A stretch of DNA of 64,000 nt. It comes from Uranotaenia lowii (taxonomy: Eukaryota; Arthropoda; Insecta; Diptera; Culicidae). A program made the position numbers and the translations under genes. The notes beneath the pieces are model-generated. The model was not told the origin of the DNA. It worked only from the letters and a program-made list of their open reading frames with translations, and did not search any database. Location of the stretch: the NCBI RefSeq assembly GCF_029784155.1, contig NC_073693.1:356825825-356889824 (forward strand), written 5' to 3'. Positions 25,421 through 37,218 of this stretch are shown here, one piece after another. How positions within the stretch are numbered: the stretch's first letter is position 1; each line of letters begins with the position of its first letter.

Positions 25421-25889
25421 ATCCCCTCATGATTTAACTTCGTTATTGCCAGATTTTGCCAGCAGAAATTCTATTAAAAACGCTCAAATAGTGGCTCAAT
25501 AATAATCAAATTTGTTAATTTCGAAACAGCTGTATCCACTAAAGTGGCCTCAGTTTCTTTAAAAAGAGAAGTATGTACTGGTCCGAAAAGTATCAGAAAT
25601 TGAAGGAGGGGGATGTAGCCACCTAAAATACAGATTAGACGAAGTATTAGTATGAAAAACTGATCATTATCATGACTGAAAAAAGTGTGCGCTAGCCGAA
25701 GGGAGGTACCAAGAATAAAGTAGAATTTATTCTTACAAAAAAACGATAAATAATTTTTTTCAAATTTGTTCATGAATTATCATAAGATTACCTTCATTTC
25801 CTTCATAGAAAGTATTTAGATCAAACGAAAGATTTTTGAGATACACGCATTCGTAACTGTCCCATTTCTAAAAGAACTAAGCTTTACTT

Positions 25890-26700
25890 CACTGGCAGTA
25901 GAGCATACAAAGATAAGACTTTACCTTCTGCGTATGCCGAGCTGCCTGGTACGTCGTCTGCGTGTGAAGGATATCTCTACCGTTACCGTCGCGGAGTAGC
26001 CGAGTAGAACGCGCCCTCTGCGACGGAGGATAAGACATGACCTTCTCCGCAGTCGAGCTCGTAAGAGGAAGCGTATTCACGCCGCGGAATACTCTCGGGT
26101 AGAGTAGTCTCACTTCGGATGAGCCACTCGATCCGGGTAAGATGACATCTGAGTCGCAATCGTAAAACATCCGTACGTGTGCTGTGACAGGCGTGAGTCT
26201 GTCTCTCGATTCGCACACGGTGGGCAAAAAGCCTAGGGTTGCCTGCCAAAGGAAGGAGGAAGACCTAACCACGGTCGGAGTAGAACGCCCTTTCGGCGGG
26301 CGGCATTCGAGTAGTGTGCGTCCGATCCTAGCAGTAAAGCAAACAAAGATAAGACTTTACCTTCTGCGTATACCGAGCTGTTAGGCACGTCGTGTACGTT
26401 GTGTAGGATACCTGCACCGCTGCGAAATAGCTAAGTAGAATGCGCTCCCTACGACGGAAGCTGCGGGGATAAAACTCTACCTTCTTTGCAGTTGAACTCG
26501 TAAGGGGAAGAGTATTCACGCCGCGGAATACCCTCAGGTAGAGTGACTTCACGTCGTCGGCGGGTAAGTCACTCGAGTCGGTGTAGGATGACGTCTTCGC
26601 CGGGAATCATCCGAGTAGTTTTGTTAAGCCCCGGACGTGTGCCGTGACAGGCGCGTCTCCAGGATAAGCTGCTCTCGATCGGCACACGGACGTGGTGTTA
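25890..26700 (+). repeat. GC-rich module duplicated with a spacing of about 435 bp
   Basis: A sequence starting ACAAAGATAAGACTTTACCT occurs near 25906 and again near 26341, followed in both by the same succession of GC-rich blocks (for example TATTCACGCCGCGGAATAC, then a GTGCTGTGACAGGCG-type block). The end of the second unit (about 26570-26700) is nearly the same as the start of the non-LTR fragment at 22162-22290. This is probably UTR or body sequence of the same retrotransposon family. No poly(A) or target duplication was found for this copy. Confidence 0.55.
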
Positions 26701-27921
26701 ACGATGCGGCACTGGATTGGCTTTCCGCTCTGGAATCGTTAACTTGATTCCTATATCTTACAATTTTGATTCCTTCTAAATTTATTTCTGTACGAAAATT
26801 GTCATTTTTCCAACATTTCCTATCATCCTTCCGGAGCCGCGAATCCTAGGTAAAAAACCTCTTATCTACTTCCTTTGTGAATCCATTTCATGGTAAAAAA
26901 AACTCTCGATCGGTACTAACTTCAAACTGAATCAACATGATGTGAGGCAATCGAAAATGTTCACTGAAATTTCAATTTTTCGCAAGCTTCAATTAGGCAG
27001 TGTCGAGACCGACCGAAATTTCCGTTATTTTCTCTACATTCGAATTTTCAATTTTTTGCACAAGGGACATCAACGTGATCCGTCTCTCACCAAATTCGTT
27101 TGTAAACTGACTCATTTTGCTGTACTATACGCGTTCTGCTCTTCTCCCGGATCTCTACACATTTCTTTGTCTCATTTTAATTTCAATTCGTCCCTCATTC
27201 TGACCTGACTGAGAATATGTGTCTCCAAATATGAAAAGTGTTGCCATTCTTCCATTTTGAATTCAACTTTTGTTTTACTTTTCTCATTCTAATATTGAAT
27301 CATTCATCTTACCTTTATTTCCTACAGGCAGATGGAAAAAACACGTTTTCCTCGGCACACGCCTACTTCACTTCCATTAATAAGGTATTAAAAGCTTTCA
27401 GTTTACATTTGTTCAATGATCTCAGCAATTTAGATTTTAGTTGTAAATTTATTTGAAAAAAATCTCAAATTTAAACTGCTTTGATGGTCTTATTCAACAC
27501 ACATTTGAGGCAGGGCAAATTAGTATTCGTCATCTAAATTTTATAAGAAAATCCTCTCACTAAACTTTTTTTAACTCAAAATTGAGATTTTGCCTCAACA
27601 AGATCCTCAAAATGAACCTTAAATCGTTATAAATCCTGAAATTAATGCAGCAATTTCTTTTGTTAATAACTTCCCGACAAAAAGGTTTAAATTGAACTTG
27701 AATGAACCTCTCACCTTAATTGCCTTCGTTGAGTTGACTTCCAACTTTTAACAGCGGCAAATGTAATGTTCAACAATATCTACTCTAAGAAACTAACAGA
27801 TATATTTTCATGCCTAAGTATGATCAGCTATTTGTATTGTATTAGTTTACAATAAATTCAAATTTGTCGATACAATTTTGAAAACGATAATAAACATTCA
27901 TCACCAAACTCAAAATTCCAG
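26701..27921. other. AT-rich non-coding; possible 57-nt exon at 27328-27384
   Basis: Mostly featureless. One short stretch is bounded by a good 3' splice signal (TTTATTTCCTACAG) and a GTATTA donor-like sequence and is open for 19 codons (ADGKNTFSSAHAYFTSINK). Without flanking exons this is only a candidate. A 9-bp inverted pair, GTTAACGAT/ATCGTTAAC, lies near 26697-26741. Confidence 0.3.
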
Positions 27922-28544
27922 TCGAATCCGAGAACACCTCATCGGTATCCGATTTCAAATTTTCACCTGAAGCGCAGCATAGCATTGCGCGTTCAAACTT
28001 GTGGTGGTTGACCGATCGTATGGCGAACGCAGAAGCACCTCGATCATCCGTTGCGGAGGACGAAATAACTTGATTAAAATCTCATCAGGAACACGTGTTT
28101 CCGTGCGGATTAGATTACCCGCTGCTGAAGCGCAACGAAATGAAATCGATCGAATCCAGCCAGAATTGGCGACGACGGACGGGCTTATCCGGAACGACTT
28201 CTCGGCGACCACCATACATTTGTACGAGGGTCAACGTAATTCATAAAAATATATCTGACGTAATTCTCTATGCTCGGAACATTTGTTTTGCGCCCTCAAA
28301 TGTGGTCTTTCGCCTTTCAATTATACGGTTGAAGGTTTGGAAAGGAGTCCTCCTCCTGATGGGTTCCTCGCCTAAAAAAAACACTCGTACGGGTCGACCG
28401 GCCAGCGAAGGGTTCGTGCACTGCTGCTCCCTCGAGGGACAAATATATGACCCAAAGGGACATCAATTAACTGGCCGCTCAATAAAACTGTCAATTACGG
28501 GCGTCCCGAGAATGAGAAACAGAGAATACCACATCCAAGTGTAG
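27922..28544 (+). pseudogene. long plus-strand reading frame broken by one TGA
   Basis: From a CAG acceptor-like site at 27919-27921 a single frame is open for 49 codons, meets TGA at 28071-28073, and then runs on in the same frame for 156 further codons to a stop at 28542-28544. Its GC content is well above the neighbourhood. The product is rich in Ser, Glu and Arg and I do not recognise it. No initiator context stands out. It could be a decayed gene or retroelement fragment, an exon plus unspliced DNA, or chance in a GC-rich patch. An overlapping minus-strand frame of 86 codons weakens the case. Confidence 0.25.
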
Positions 28545-30289
28545 GTGCTGGGCCCATCGTAAAGTTTCTAAGGCGCATTACTTGAAGAAGGGAAGTGCCT
28601 CACTGCTGGAGGAAACTCGTTGAAATGCAGCGGCTGGGTGGGGGGAACCAGAAAGTTATGATCGTTTTCCAATATGCCAATGTTTCTGCACGCGGCCCTC
28701 AAACAGTATCGATATCCATGCAGCATAAAATCGGCTCAGTGGGCTCAGGGTGTTGATGAACTTTTCGAGGCAACTAGGGGTGAGGTTGATCGCGCCAGAG
28801 AGAAGAGCGCGAGAAACGAACAAGTCAATTTCACCTACACAGGTGTTTGGGGACCCGGTATAAACCGCGGTCTTGAATGGCGAAACCAGGCTAAAACGAT
28901 GAATGAATATTCAATTTATTTTTCTCTACGGTCGTCATAATTGGGGATTTGAAAATTGACACCAAAAGGGGGAACCAAAAAGCGAAACTGACTTCTGATA
29001 CCTATTTGCTAAGCGGTTATTTATCCTACAAAGATCATCATTGACCATAGATTTTAGAACTAAGATGGGAATCAAAGATGATGATATGTTTAAAATAGCG
29101 GGTCGTGATCCTTAGCACATACTATTTTTCATACTCTTGAATGAATTCATATTAGGGGAAAAAAGAAACAGTTCCTATTGACAAATCTCATACACTTATT
29201 TTCCATTGGTGCTGATTTAAGTAAACCTTGCAATTCAAACTTTGGTGAAACCGTACTCAGTAGTACTAAATTTTAGGCAACTTATGTGAACTTACCATTG
29301 CTTTTGAAAGAAACTATTGAAGCAGCTCAAGATTCGCCCCAGCTGATAACGACAAAACATTCGATGGGCACGCTGTTATTCGTCGACAGTTCAATCACAT
29401 CCAAAATAAAATAAAAAAAAGTGCCATTGGCGACAGATCCGATACGATCTTGCTACATCAGCGGATTCAATTGAGCACGAATATGTTCATCGTTTTTTGG
29501 ACACGACTGCGGTTATGTATTTACCTACAGATTGTTTGCTGCTGGGAAGCCTTCGGACGACAGCCCATACATATTGCTCGTTTACGTTTTGTTTGACACA
29601 AACAAATCTGTTTCCTATTGATGTGTGAGCATTTTTATATTAAATCTCTTCAGAATGAAACGGATTTTTGTTCCTTATATAATAACTCACAACGAGATCT
29701 GGAAAAGTTGAAATAAAAATGACAAAAAAAATTTCCTGCATTTCTATTTGTGAATTTGGTCTTTTGTCAGATTATCATCTTAAAATTTTTTTATTGAAAA
29801 TCGATTTCAGATTCAGCATAGTAATACAGTTCCGAAGATTTTTTTTACGGTCGCCATGGAAAAACATTTCTGAACTGTGAATTCTTATTTAAAGAAGGGA
29901 ATAAAAGGGAATATTCGATTGCTTTGATATTCAGTAGAATTGTTCAACCAAGTAGGCTCACAACACATATTAGAGAGCAAATGGTGTGTGCGTGTAGTAA
30001 GGAAGACGGAAAGAAAATATTGCAGGGATGAGATGAAGGCTATGCAGAAAATAAATCAAATTTAATTAAAAATAATAGTTGTATTCGGCAGCACTGAAGA
30101 TAAATAAAATAAAATAAGTTTCTATGGCAACGTTTGCAATTTTGGCAACACTAGGCAAACAAACATAACAAAGTCAGTCATTGATCTATTCTTGTGAGCG
30201 ACAGACGTGTTTAGGTGAATCTCTGAATTCTGAATTGAGATTCGTAAAATCCCGACAATGGCGTAGTTGGTAGAGTAAGCACAAATAGC
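28545..30289. other. non-coding sequence
   Basis: A moderately GC-rich first part (to about 28900) grades into AT-rich DNA. Only short chance reading frames occur. No repeat ends or RNA genes were recognised. Confidence 0.45.
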
Positions 30290-31350
30290 GCAGATATTTC
30301 AGGCTGCTGCTACTGATTGTTTTGATTAGGCCTTCCGATGAAATAAGACGGAATTGGCGTTAGAACCGCAGATATTTAATGCTGCTGCTGCTGATTGTTT
30401 TGATTAGGCCTTCCGGTGGAATAAGACGGAATTGGCTTTAGAAGCGCAGATATTTCAGGCTGCTGCTACTGATTGTTTTGATTTGGCCTTCCGATGAAAT
30501 AAGACGGAATTGGCGTTAGAATCGCAGATATTTAAAGCTGCTGCTGCTGATTGTTTTGATTAGGCCTTCTGGTGGAATAAGACGGAATTGGCGTTAGAGG
30601 CTGCTGCTGCTGATTGATTTGATTTGGCCTTCCGATGAAATAAGACGGAATTGGCGTTAGAACCGCAGATATTTAAAGCTGCTGCTGCTGATTGTTTTGA
30701 TTTGGCCTTCCGGTGGAATAAGATGGAATTGGCGTAAGAAGCGCAGATATTTAAGGCTACTGCTGCTGCTGATTGTTTTGATTTGGCCTTCCGGTGAAAT
30801 AAGACGGAAGTGTTCTGTTATGTTTGTTATGATTTGGCTTTCCGACGAAAAAAAGGCGGAATGGATTTGGAAGCACAGATTTTCAGGATTTGCGGGTAAT
30901 TGTTTCTTATGATTTGGCCATCCGGTTAAAAAAAGACGGGATTGGCTTAGGAAGTGCAGATTTTTAAGGCTGCTGCTGATTGCTTTGATTTGGCCACCCT
31001 GTGGAAAAAGTCGGAAAAGATTTTTAAGCGCAGATTTTCAGGCAGCTTTTGCTGATTGTTTGCTTTGATTTGGCTTTTGGTGGAATAAGATGGAATTGGC
31101 TTTGGAAGCGCAGATTTTTAAGGCTGCTGTTGTTGATTGTCTGCTCCAATTTGGCCTTCCGATGTTAAAAAAAACGGAGATGGGTAAGGAAGTACAGATT
31201 TTTAAGGCTACTGTTGCTAATTGTTTGTTTCGAATTGGCCTTCTGGTGGAAAAAGGCAGAATTGACTTAAGAAGCACAGATTTTTAAGGCTGCTGCTTCT
31301 GGTTTTATTTTGATTTGGATTTTTAAGGCTACTGCTGCTGATTGCTTATT
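30290..31350 (+). repeat. minisatellite with 78-bp unit
   Basis: GCAGATATTT starts recur at 30290, 30368, 30446 and 30524, exactly 78 bp apart. The unit continues with (CTG)3-4 then ATTGTTTTGATTTGGCCTTC and AAGACGGAATTGGCGTTAGA. About a dozen units follow, becoming more diverged towards 31350, with some shortened. The CTG runs vary between units. No coding role is apparent. Confidence 0.8.
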
Positions 31351-32157
31351 TTGAATATGCCTTCTGGTTGGGTAGACTGTTTCTAAGAATACTATCAAAT
31401 TATCCGGGCTATGGTAAACAGAGACAAAGTGACAAGAAAAGCACAGTTTTATAAGGCTGTTGCTAAGAATGTTTTTTTTTGCGGATTGTTCCGGCTCTGC
31501 TAAACAAAAGCAGAGCGACAGGAAAAGCACAAATTGGGAAAGCTTTTGTGAAGAATATTTTCGGATGGGATGAAGAATATGCAGAAAATAAAAATAAAAA
31601 TTAAGATTTGAAAAGCTTTTTCAGAGAGTGGAATATAGAATGGAGATGAGGAATATAAGGAATATAAAATTTTGTATTTTAGAAAAACAAACGTCTGTAA
31701 TTTATAGATTCTATTGAGAATTATTGGGGAGGGGCTGCTTGAGTCTCAAACGTGAAAAGGATTTTAAGGTATAATGCTCAAGAGAAACAAAAAATACTGT
31801 TTTTTTCAATAATAACTTTTTTCTTCACTAGCCGATTGTTTTTTTTTTATTGATTTGATTAAAGCTTAAGTTGAGACACACATTTCATTCCAAGACGGTT
31901 CAAAAATTGTATTTCGGCTGAAAATTGTCGTATAAATCGCAATGCGTAAAAGTACTCATTGCGTGTTAGACAAAATTTGCGGTCTTTGAACGGCAACAAC
32001 TTTTTTGTTTCAAGTCCAATCGTGTTACAGTCTTAGAATGAAATGTTTGTCTCAACTTAAGCTTTAATCAAATCAATCAAAAAAAAAAAAAACAATCGGC
32101 TAGTGAAGAAAAAAGTTATTATTGAAAAAACAGTATTTTTGCTTCTCCCGAGCATTA

Positions 32158-32725
32158 GGCTGATGTCATGCTGAAGCAACTAGCGACGCAACACAACGCA
32201 ACGTTCCAATAAGAAAGCGTTGCATCGCATTGGTATGTCATGCTGGCGCGACCTGTCGCTTTGAAATTCCCTACAAATCATCACTTCTCTACATCTGATA
32301 ATGCTTTGAATCGTCTCCTTTCTTTCGGGAGCCATCAAAAACTCATCAAATCACGACCCGCATTGCGAGAATGCCGAAATTTGAACCGACAAAATTCCTT
32401 GTTTTTTGCCGGAACTAAGAATTCATGAAAATTTTCTCGCCTATTAAGATATTTTTTAGTTTTTTATCACAAGTTCGGACAGATCTTCGTACTATTGTGC
32501 TTAAAACTCGGAATCACTGCTTCAAATCGAGAAAAAAACAATATTCCCGTTGGATTTCCTACTAGTCGCGCTACAAAACACACTGGCATCAGATTTGTCG
32601 CGCTTTACAAAGCGACCAGTATGACAGGTATGCGCTTTTTCCATGGAGATCAAATGAGAGCTGGTTTGTCGCGTGATTGCGTTGCGTTGCGTTGCGTCGC
32701 TAGTTGCTTCAGCATGACATCAGCC
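32158..32725. mobile_element. 568-bp Harbinger-like MITE
   Basis: Inverted ends GGCTGATGTCATGCTGAAGC continue to about 40 bp (AACTAGCGACGCAAC...), with TTA flanking both sides (32155-32157 and 32726-32728). TTA duplication and a GG start fit PIF/Harbinger-type elements. Further inverted sequence inside (GTCGCGC / GCGCGAC region) extends the foldback. No transposase. It interrupts the right arm of the surrounding palindromic MITE. Confidence 0.75.
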
Positions 32726-32732
32726 TTATACC

Positions 32733-32981
32733 TGTGTGTAGTATAAATGTGTTAGTGAGCACAACAGTCCGTTCCCGCGAGAGTTGACTCGAGCGGTTGA
32801 AAATGTCTGAGTAAGTACGACGTATAGACAACACACATTCCTTCCCGAGCTGATTCGAGCAGTTCAACAGTCATCTCTACCAGTCAGTCAGGACGCGTCA
32901 GCTCAGCGTACACGTCGCAGTTATTGTTAACTGTCGCCTAATCACGATGGGTGGTTTCCTACGCATTTTGCACGTTACACA
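32733..32981 (+). repeat. left (5') LTR of the non-autonomous element
   Basis: 249 bp, TG...CA ends, identical to 36322-36570 apart from one noted substitution. Contains GTATAAATG near 32741, a likely core promoter. Confidence 0.9.
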
Positions 32982-32983
32982 TT

Positions 32984-32997
32984 TGGCGACCGACAGG
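32984..32997 (+). promoter_or_regulatory. primer binding site of the non-autonomous LTR element
   Basis: TGGCGACCGACAGG starts two bases after the LTR end. A PBS beginning TGGCGAC next to the 5' LTR is common in insect gypsy-type and BEL-type elements. I did not assign the tRNA. Confidence 0.6.
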
Positions 32998-33349
32998 TCT
33001 ATTAAGGTCAGTAAAAAGAACCGGTTAAGGAAACCACCCACAGTGATTAAAGTTGTGAATAACAAAATATTGTTAAGAAGTGTATATGTAAAGTGACGAT
33101 AGTGGGCAGTGTTGCTAAATGTTTAAATCGGTTCAAATTTGTGCTTTAGTTTATTTGAAAAAAAAATGCAAAGGAATCGGAAAATGGAAACACTTACAGT
33201 GCTGCAGAATTCACGAATTGTAAAACATAGAGAAAATCTAGCTAACCAAAATCAAAAAAAAAATCAATGAAATTTTTTATAGCAAATAAGGAGCAGAGCT
33301 AGAAAAATGCTTAATTATCAAGAGGTTTGTATGATAAAATAAATCAGGT

Positions 33350-34140
33350 TTAGCAAGAGTGTGTTGGGAGGACCACTCAAGGAAAAATAGCGAGTCGGGA
33401 GGACAGCTATAATTTGAGTGTGTTGGGAGGACCACTCAAAGGAAAATAGTCAGTTTTCAAAAGAAGTGTTTTGAAAAATAGCGAGTCGGGAGGACAGCTA
33501 TTGTTCGAGTGTGTTGGGAGGACCACTCAAGATAAACATAATAAACAGTGTGTTGGGAGGACCACTGGTTTAACGGAAATAGCGAGTCGGAAGGACAGCT
33601 ATAGTCCGAGTGTGTTGGGAGGACCACTCAAAGGAAAATAGTCAGTTTTCAAAAGAAGTGTTTTGAAAAATAGCTAGTCGGGAGGACAGCTATTGTTCGA
33701 GTGTGTTGGGAGGACCACTCAAGATAAACATAATAAACAGTGTGTTGGGAGGACCACTGGTTTAACGGAAATAGCGAGTCGGGAGGACAGCTATAGTCCG
33801 AGTGTGTTGGGAGGACCACTCAAAGGAAAATAGTCAGTTTTCAAAAGTAGTGTTTTGAAAAATAGCGAGTCGGGAGGACAGCTATTGTTCGAGTGTGTTG
33901 GGAGGACCACTCAAGATAAACATAATAAACAGTGTGTTGGGAGGACCACTGGTTTAACGGAAATAGCGAGTCGGGAGGACAGCTATAGTCCGAGTGTGTT
34001 GGGAGAACCACTCAAAGAAAAATGAACAGTTTCTCAAGTTGTGTTTTGGAAAACCATGAAGTCAAATAGCGAGTAGGAAGAACAGTTTTTGTTCGAGTGT
34101 GTTGGGAGGACCACTCTAAGAGAGAAAGCTATGGAAGAGT
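33350..34140 (+). repeat. 192-bp tandem repeat in the LTR-element leader
   Basis: The landmark GATAAACATA recurs at 33531, 33723 and 33915, exactly 192 bp apart. Each unit holds several copies of GTGTTGGGAGGACCACT and AGTCGGGAGGACAGCTAT. The array sits where gag would begin, in the region that often carries packaging signals. It ends in more diverged units near 34140. Confidence 0.85.
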
Positions 34141-36308
34141 AGGTTTGGAGTACCACTCTTAGAAATTAATTGTAAATAAGGAGAACCACTTAAACTTGCA
34201 TAAAAGGTAACAAGAGAATAGGCTTTTTTTTGTGAAATGTTTTGCTGTGAACAATTCTGTCGAGAGAACCACCCTTGAAATTGGTTATGGTGGAGAACTA
34301 TTCTTGGAGCTTGCTTCGCATTATAGAGCGTTTTAAGGCCAAATAATCAAACAGCGGAGGAAAGTAGGATGAGGATCCAGAAGGGAACAACATTCACAAA
34401 ATCTCTAAGTTGTACACCATGGAAACTTTCAAGTAGAACGAGAAGATATACGAATAGTACAAATGGTTTGGAGAAAACAAACTTAGATCCTTTTGAAAAA
34501 AATGAGGGGATAGTAAAAAAATCAGTCAGTCAAAAATAATAAATGACAAGTTTTTACTTTGTACCAGGTAGGATTCATTCTGATCGCTAAAACAGCTTAG
34601 AAAATAAGAATTATTATCACAGTTATTATGAAGACGAATCGTTTCAGAAGTTTTTATTCTGGTTTTCCAAAGTTTTTCATGCTTATATTCATAAAATAAC
34701 GTTAAATCAGTTTAATCAGTTAAATCTTCATGAGTTGAATCCCATTTAAAAAGCCAATACTAAAATCAATTGAAACTAGCTCAGTTTAAGAAGATCGTCA
34801 TTTGCAAAAAAAAAAAATCAGTAATTAATATTGTTTCGTAGAATTGGTCGACATCTGTTGATTTGGGAACTATGAGCCCTTTTATGCGAAATGTCCATGT
34901 GTGTTCTTCTCAATAGAAAATCAAATGCAAGATACGTATACGTTAGTGTTTATAGCCAAACAGGAAGAAATCCAATTAGCATACTCGGTATACTAACACA
35001 ATCAAGAAGGGAACTACCAGAAACAAGGCTGCACGAAAAAAATATTTGTTCTTTTTCTCTTTCTTGGGCAGCATTCGGTTGTTGTACACTCTGGGATAAA
35101 TAGGATGGATCGAACCGAGCTAGACCAATACCAGTTTAAACGACTTCGGAAGAAAATGGAGGTGAAGATGCTGAACATTATCGGGAAGAACAATCGGCAT
35201 TATCGTCGCAAATAAATTTGGAGGAAAAATAGAAATATTCAAACCTAAAGATATTTATCATTCGATCTATTTTGGACTCTGTTAAAAAGTCATAGATAAA
35301 AATTAACTACAGGAATGCTTCTACTGTCTTTCGAAGTTTTTTTTTTTTATTTCCCGAGAGATGAAGACATGTGTAGGAAAAAGTCATTATTTACAAATGC
35401 ATCTACCCTCAAATGTTCCCTTGAAAGGTTCGAGCATGGTTATCACTATAGAACAGATTTATTGAGCTTTGGTACAGGTTTTTAAGGATTTTGCACCATT
35501 TGGGAAAATACTACTTTAAAAAAAAACAATTCAAATAACTATTCTTTTGAACAGACAAAAATCAGTTTGAATCAAGTATGAGAAGTTGTACTATACTGGT
35601 AATAGTAGGTTGTTTCCGAATTTTGATTAGAAATTGGTCAATCCAGAGAGGAGCAACTTTTTGATCAACGAATCAACCTTTGTTTTAATTGTTTCTTGCG
35701 AACCAATTGTAGTAAAACGAAATTCATAATGTTCAAATTTTCAATGACGAGGAAAAATAACCCTAGCGGGTTAAACTCCTATCAAAAAGAAAACAATTCA
35801 ATGAGCTTTCATTTAAAAAAAAAGTTTAAGCGAGACAGTATAAGTTCAAGCCAGTTCTGAAAAATGGGTGCGGTTCGCAAGCCGCAGGTTGCTTATCCGT
35901 GGGATGATCGAAGCATAGAGAGCGGAAGAAGTATATCAATGGGAACATACAGACATTTCTTGTATTCCTCATTTATGACCTTTATCGTTGGTGGTACAGA
36001 TGCTTTTTTAAATAAACAGTACTGAAAAAAATAATCAATGGAAGTACAGATTTTAATGTGGCAACGCTGGGCTGTATTGCCTCTGTCGGCCAGGCAGTAG
36101 AGGTGGTTTAGTGGCATATCCTGATTGGATGTTTGCCATGCCAGAAGGTAGACAGCACAGGTATATTCGTGTGAGAAATCCAAAAAGATAAAATCCAAAA
36201 TATGATACCAATACGAATACAAAAAAGCCACAGATAAGCTTCAAATGGGAAGTTTTCCCAGCGCGAGCTCTCATTCGTTGGTTTTTTTTTCTTTTCGTTC
36301 GTTTCCCG

Positions 36309-36321
36309 AGAGGAAGGGAGA
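36309..36321 (+). promoter_or_regulatory. polypurine tract of the non-autonomous LTR element
   Basis: AGAGGAAGGGAGA immediately precedes the right LTR, the expected place for the plus-strand primer of reverse transcription. Confidence 0.75.
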
Positions 36322-36570
36322 TGTGTGTAGTATAAATGTGTTAGTGAGCACAACAGTCCGTTCCCGCGAGAGTTGACTCGAGCGGTTGAAAATGTCTGAG
36401 TAAGTACGACGTATAGACAACACACATTCCTTCCCGAGCTGATTCGAGCAGTTCAACAGTCGTCTCTACCAGTCAGTCAGGACGCGTCAGCTCAGCGTAC
36501 ACGTCGCAGTTATTGTTAACTGTCGCCTAATCACGATGGGTGGTTTCCTACGCATTTTGCACGTTACACA
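36322..36570 (+). repeat. right (3') LTR of the non-autonomous element
   Basis: 249-bp copy of the left LTR, followed by the host duplication ATACC and then directly by the remainder of the interrupted palindromic MITE. Confidence 0.9.
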
Positions 36571-36617
36571 ATACCTTAAAATCCTATTCACGTTTGAGAC
36601 TCAAGCAACCCCTCCCC

Positions 36618-37218
36618 ATTGTAAGATCGTTCTGAAAATTGGCATGTGATCTTCTAGTAAACTAAAAAATAATTTTGACTCGGAGCGAGTGAGATTTATC
36701 ATGTTCATTTCTTCCTAAAGTATACTGCGGTTCGTTAAATTATTAAAAAATGCAGAAAATTACTGTTATGGTAAAGTAACCGTAACTTCTTCAATTTTCA
36801 ACCGATTTTGAAAAATAATCACTTGTGAAATCTTTGTTTTGAATTCACATTTAAGGCCTACAGAAAATTAGATTTTTTAAATGTTACTATCGAGTCTAAA
36901 ACTTTCACTCAAACAAAATTATCTCAAAAAAATGCGTTTTTTATAATTTTTTTATAAACAAACTTAAATCAACAATACTGTTGATGATGCGCAAAAATGA
37001 TGTTTAGATGATCGATAACAAACTTGTTCATCTTTAATCTGCAAAACAGAGAGTTCAAATTACTGTTATGCAGTCCGAGATATTTCAATCTAAGTACATG
37101 TACTTTTTTTTATTTTTCCTAAATTTCATATTTGAAGCATAACTCAAAAACTGTTCTACTGAGATTTTTTTTAAATTCCATTTTCGGATTCAGCGCCCGA
37201 TCTTACATAAAAAATATA
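36618..37218. other. AT-rich non-coding DNA
   Basis: No gene, repeat end or RNA signal recognised. Confidence 0.5.

Larger units (their letters stand above)
23593..25884 (+). mobile_element. dead Tc1/mariner-type transposon with nested MITE
   Basis: Inverted termini AAGCTTAGTTCTTTTAGAAA... of about 27 bp at both ends, each flanked by TA (23591-23592 and 25885-25886), the duplication of the Tc1/mariner superfamily. Its 2292 bp shrink to about 1336 bp once the nested TA-flanked MITE (24203-25156) is removed, which is the standard length of this superfamily. Degenerate transposase sequence is visible on both sides of the nested element. It cannot encode an active enzyme. Confidence 0.7.
32733..36570 (+). 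mobile_element. non-autonomous LTR retrotransposon (LARD-like), 3838 bp
   Basis: Two 249-bp direct repeats, TGTGTGTAGTATAAATGTG...CACGTTACACA, bound it. The host duplication ATACC is exact at 32728-32732 and 36571-36575. A primer-binding-site-like TGGCGACCGACAGG starts two bases inside the left LTR, and a polypurine tract AGAGGAAGGGAGA lies directly before the right LTR. The 3340-bp interior has no gag or pol frame, so it must borrow proteins from a related element. LTRs differ at one noted position (A/G near 32871/36461), so the insertion is recent. TATAAA in the LTR could be its promoter. Confidence 0.9.
31726..36617. mobile_element. palindromic MITE (about 478 bp) split by two later insertions
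   Basis: The left end GGGGAGGGGCTGCTTGAGTC and the complement of the right end (GGGGAGGGGTTGCTTGAGTC, ending at 36617) are inverted repeats that extend about 165 bp inward, through AAACGTG, GGATTTTAAGGTATAATGCTC and AACAATCGGCTAGTGAAGAA. The right arm is cut twice: by a MITE at 32158-32725 and by an LTR element at 32733-36570. Without these and their duplications the element is about 478 bp. ATT flanks both ends but a three-base duplication is weak evidence. Confidence 0.7.

Noticed and set aside
30259..30280. tRNA box A-like TGGCGTAGTTGGTAGAGTA
   Set aside because: No box B at tRNA spacing and the 78-bp minisatellite begins within ten bases, so no tRNA can fold.
30290..34140. Possible CRISPR-like arrays
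   Set aside because: Units of 78 and 192 bp are contiguous tandem repeats without unique spacers, and the genome is eukaryotic.
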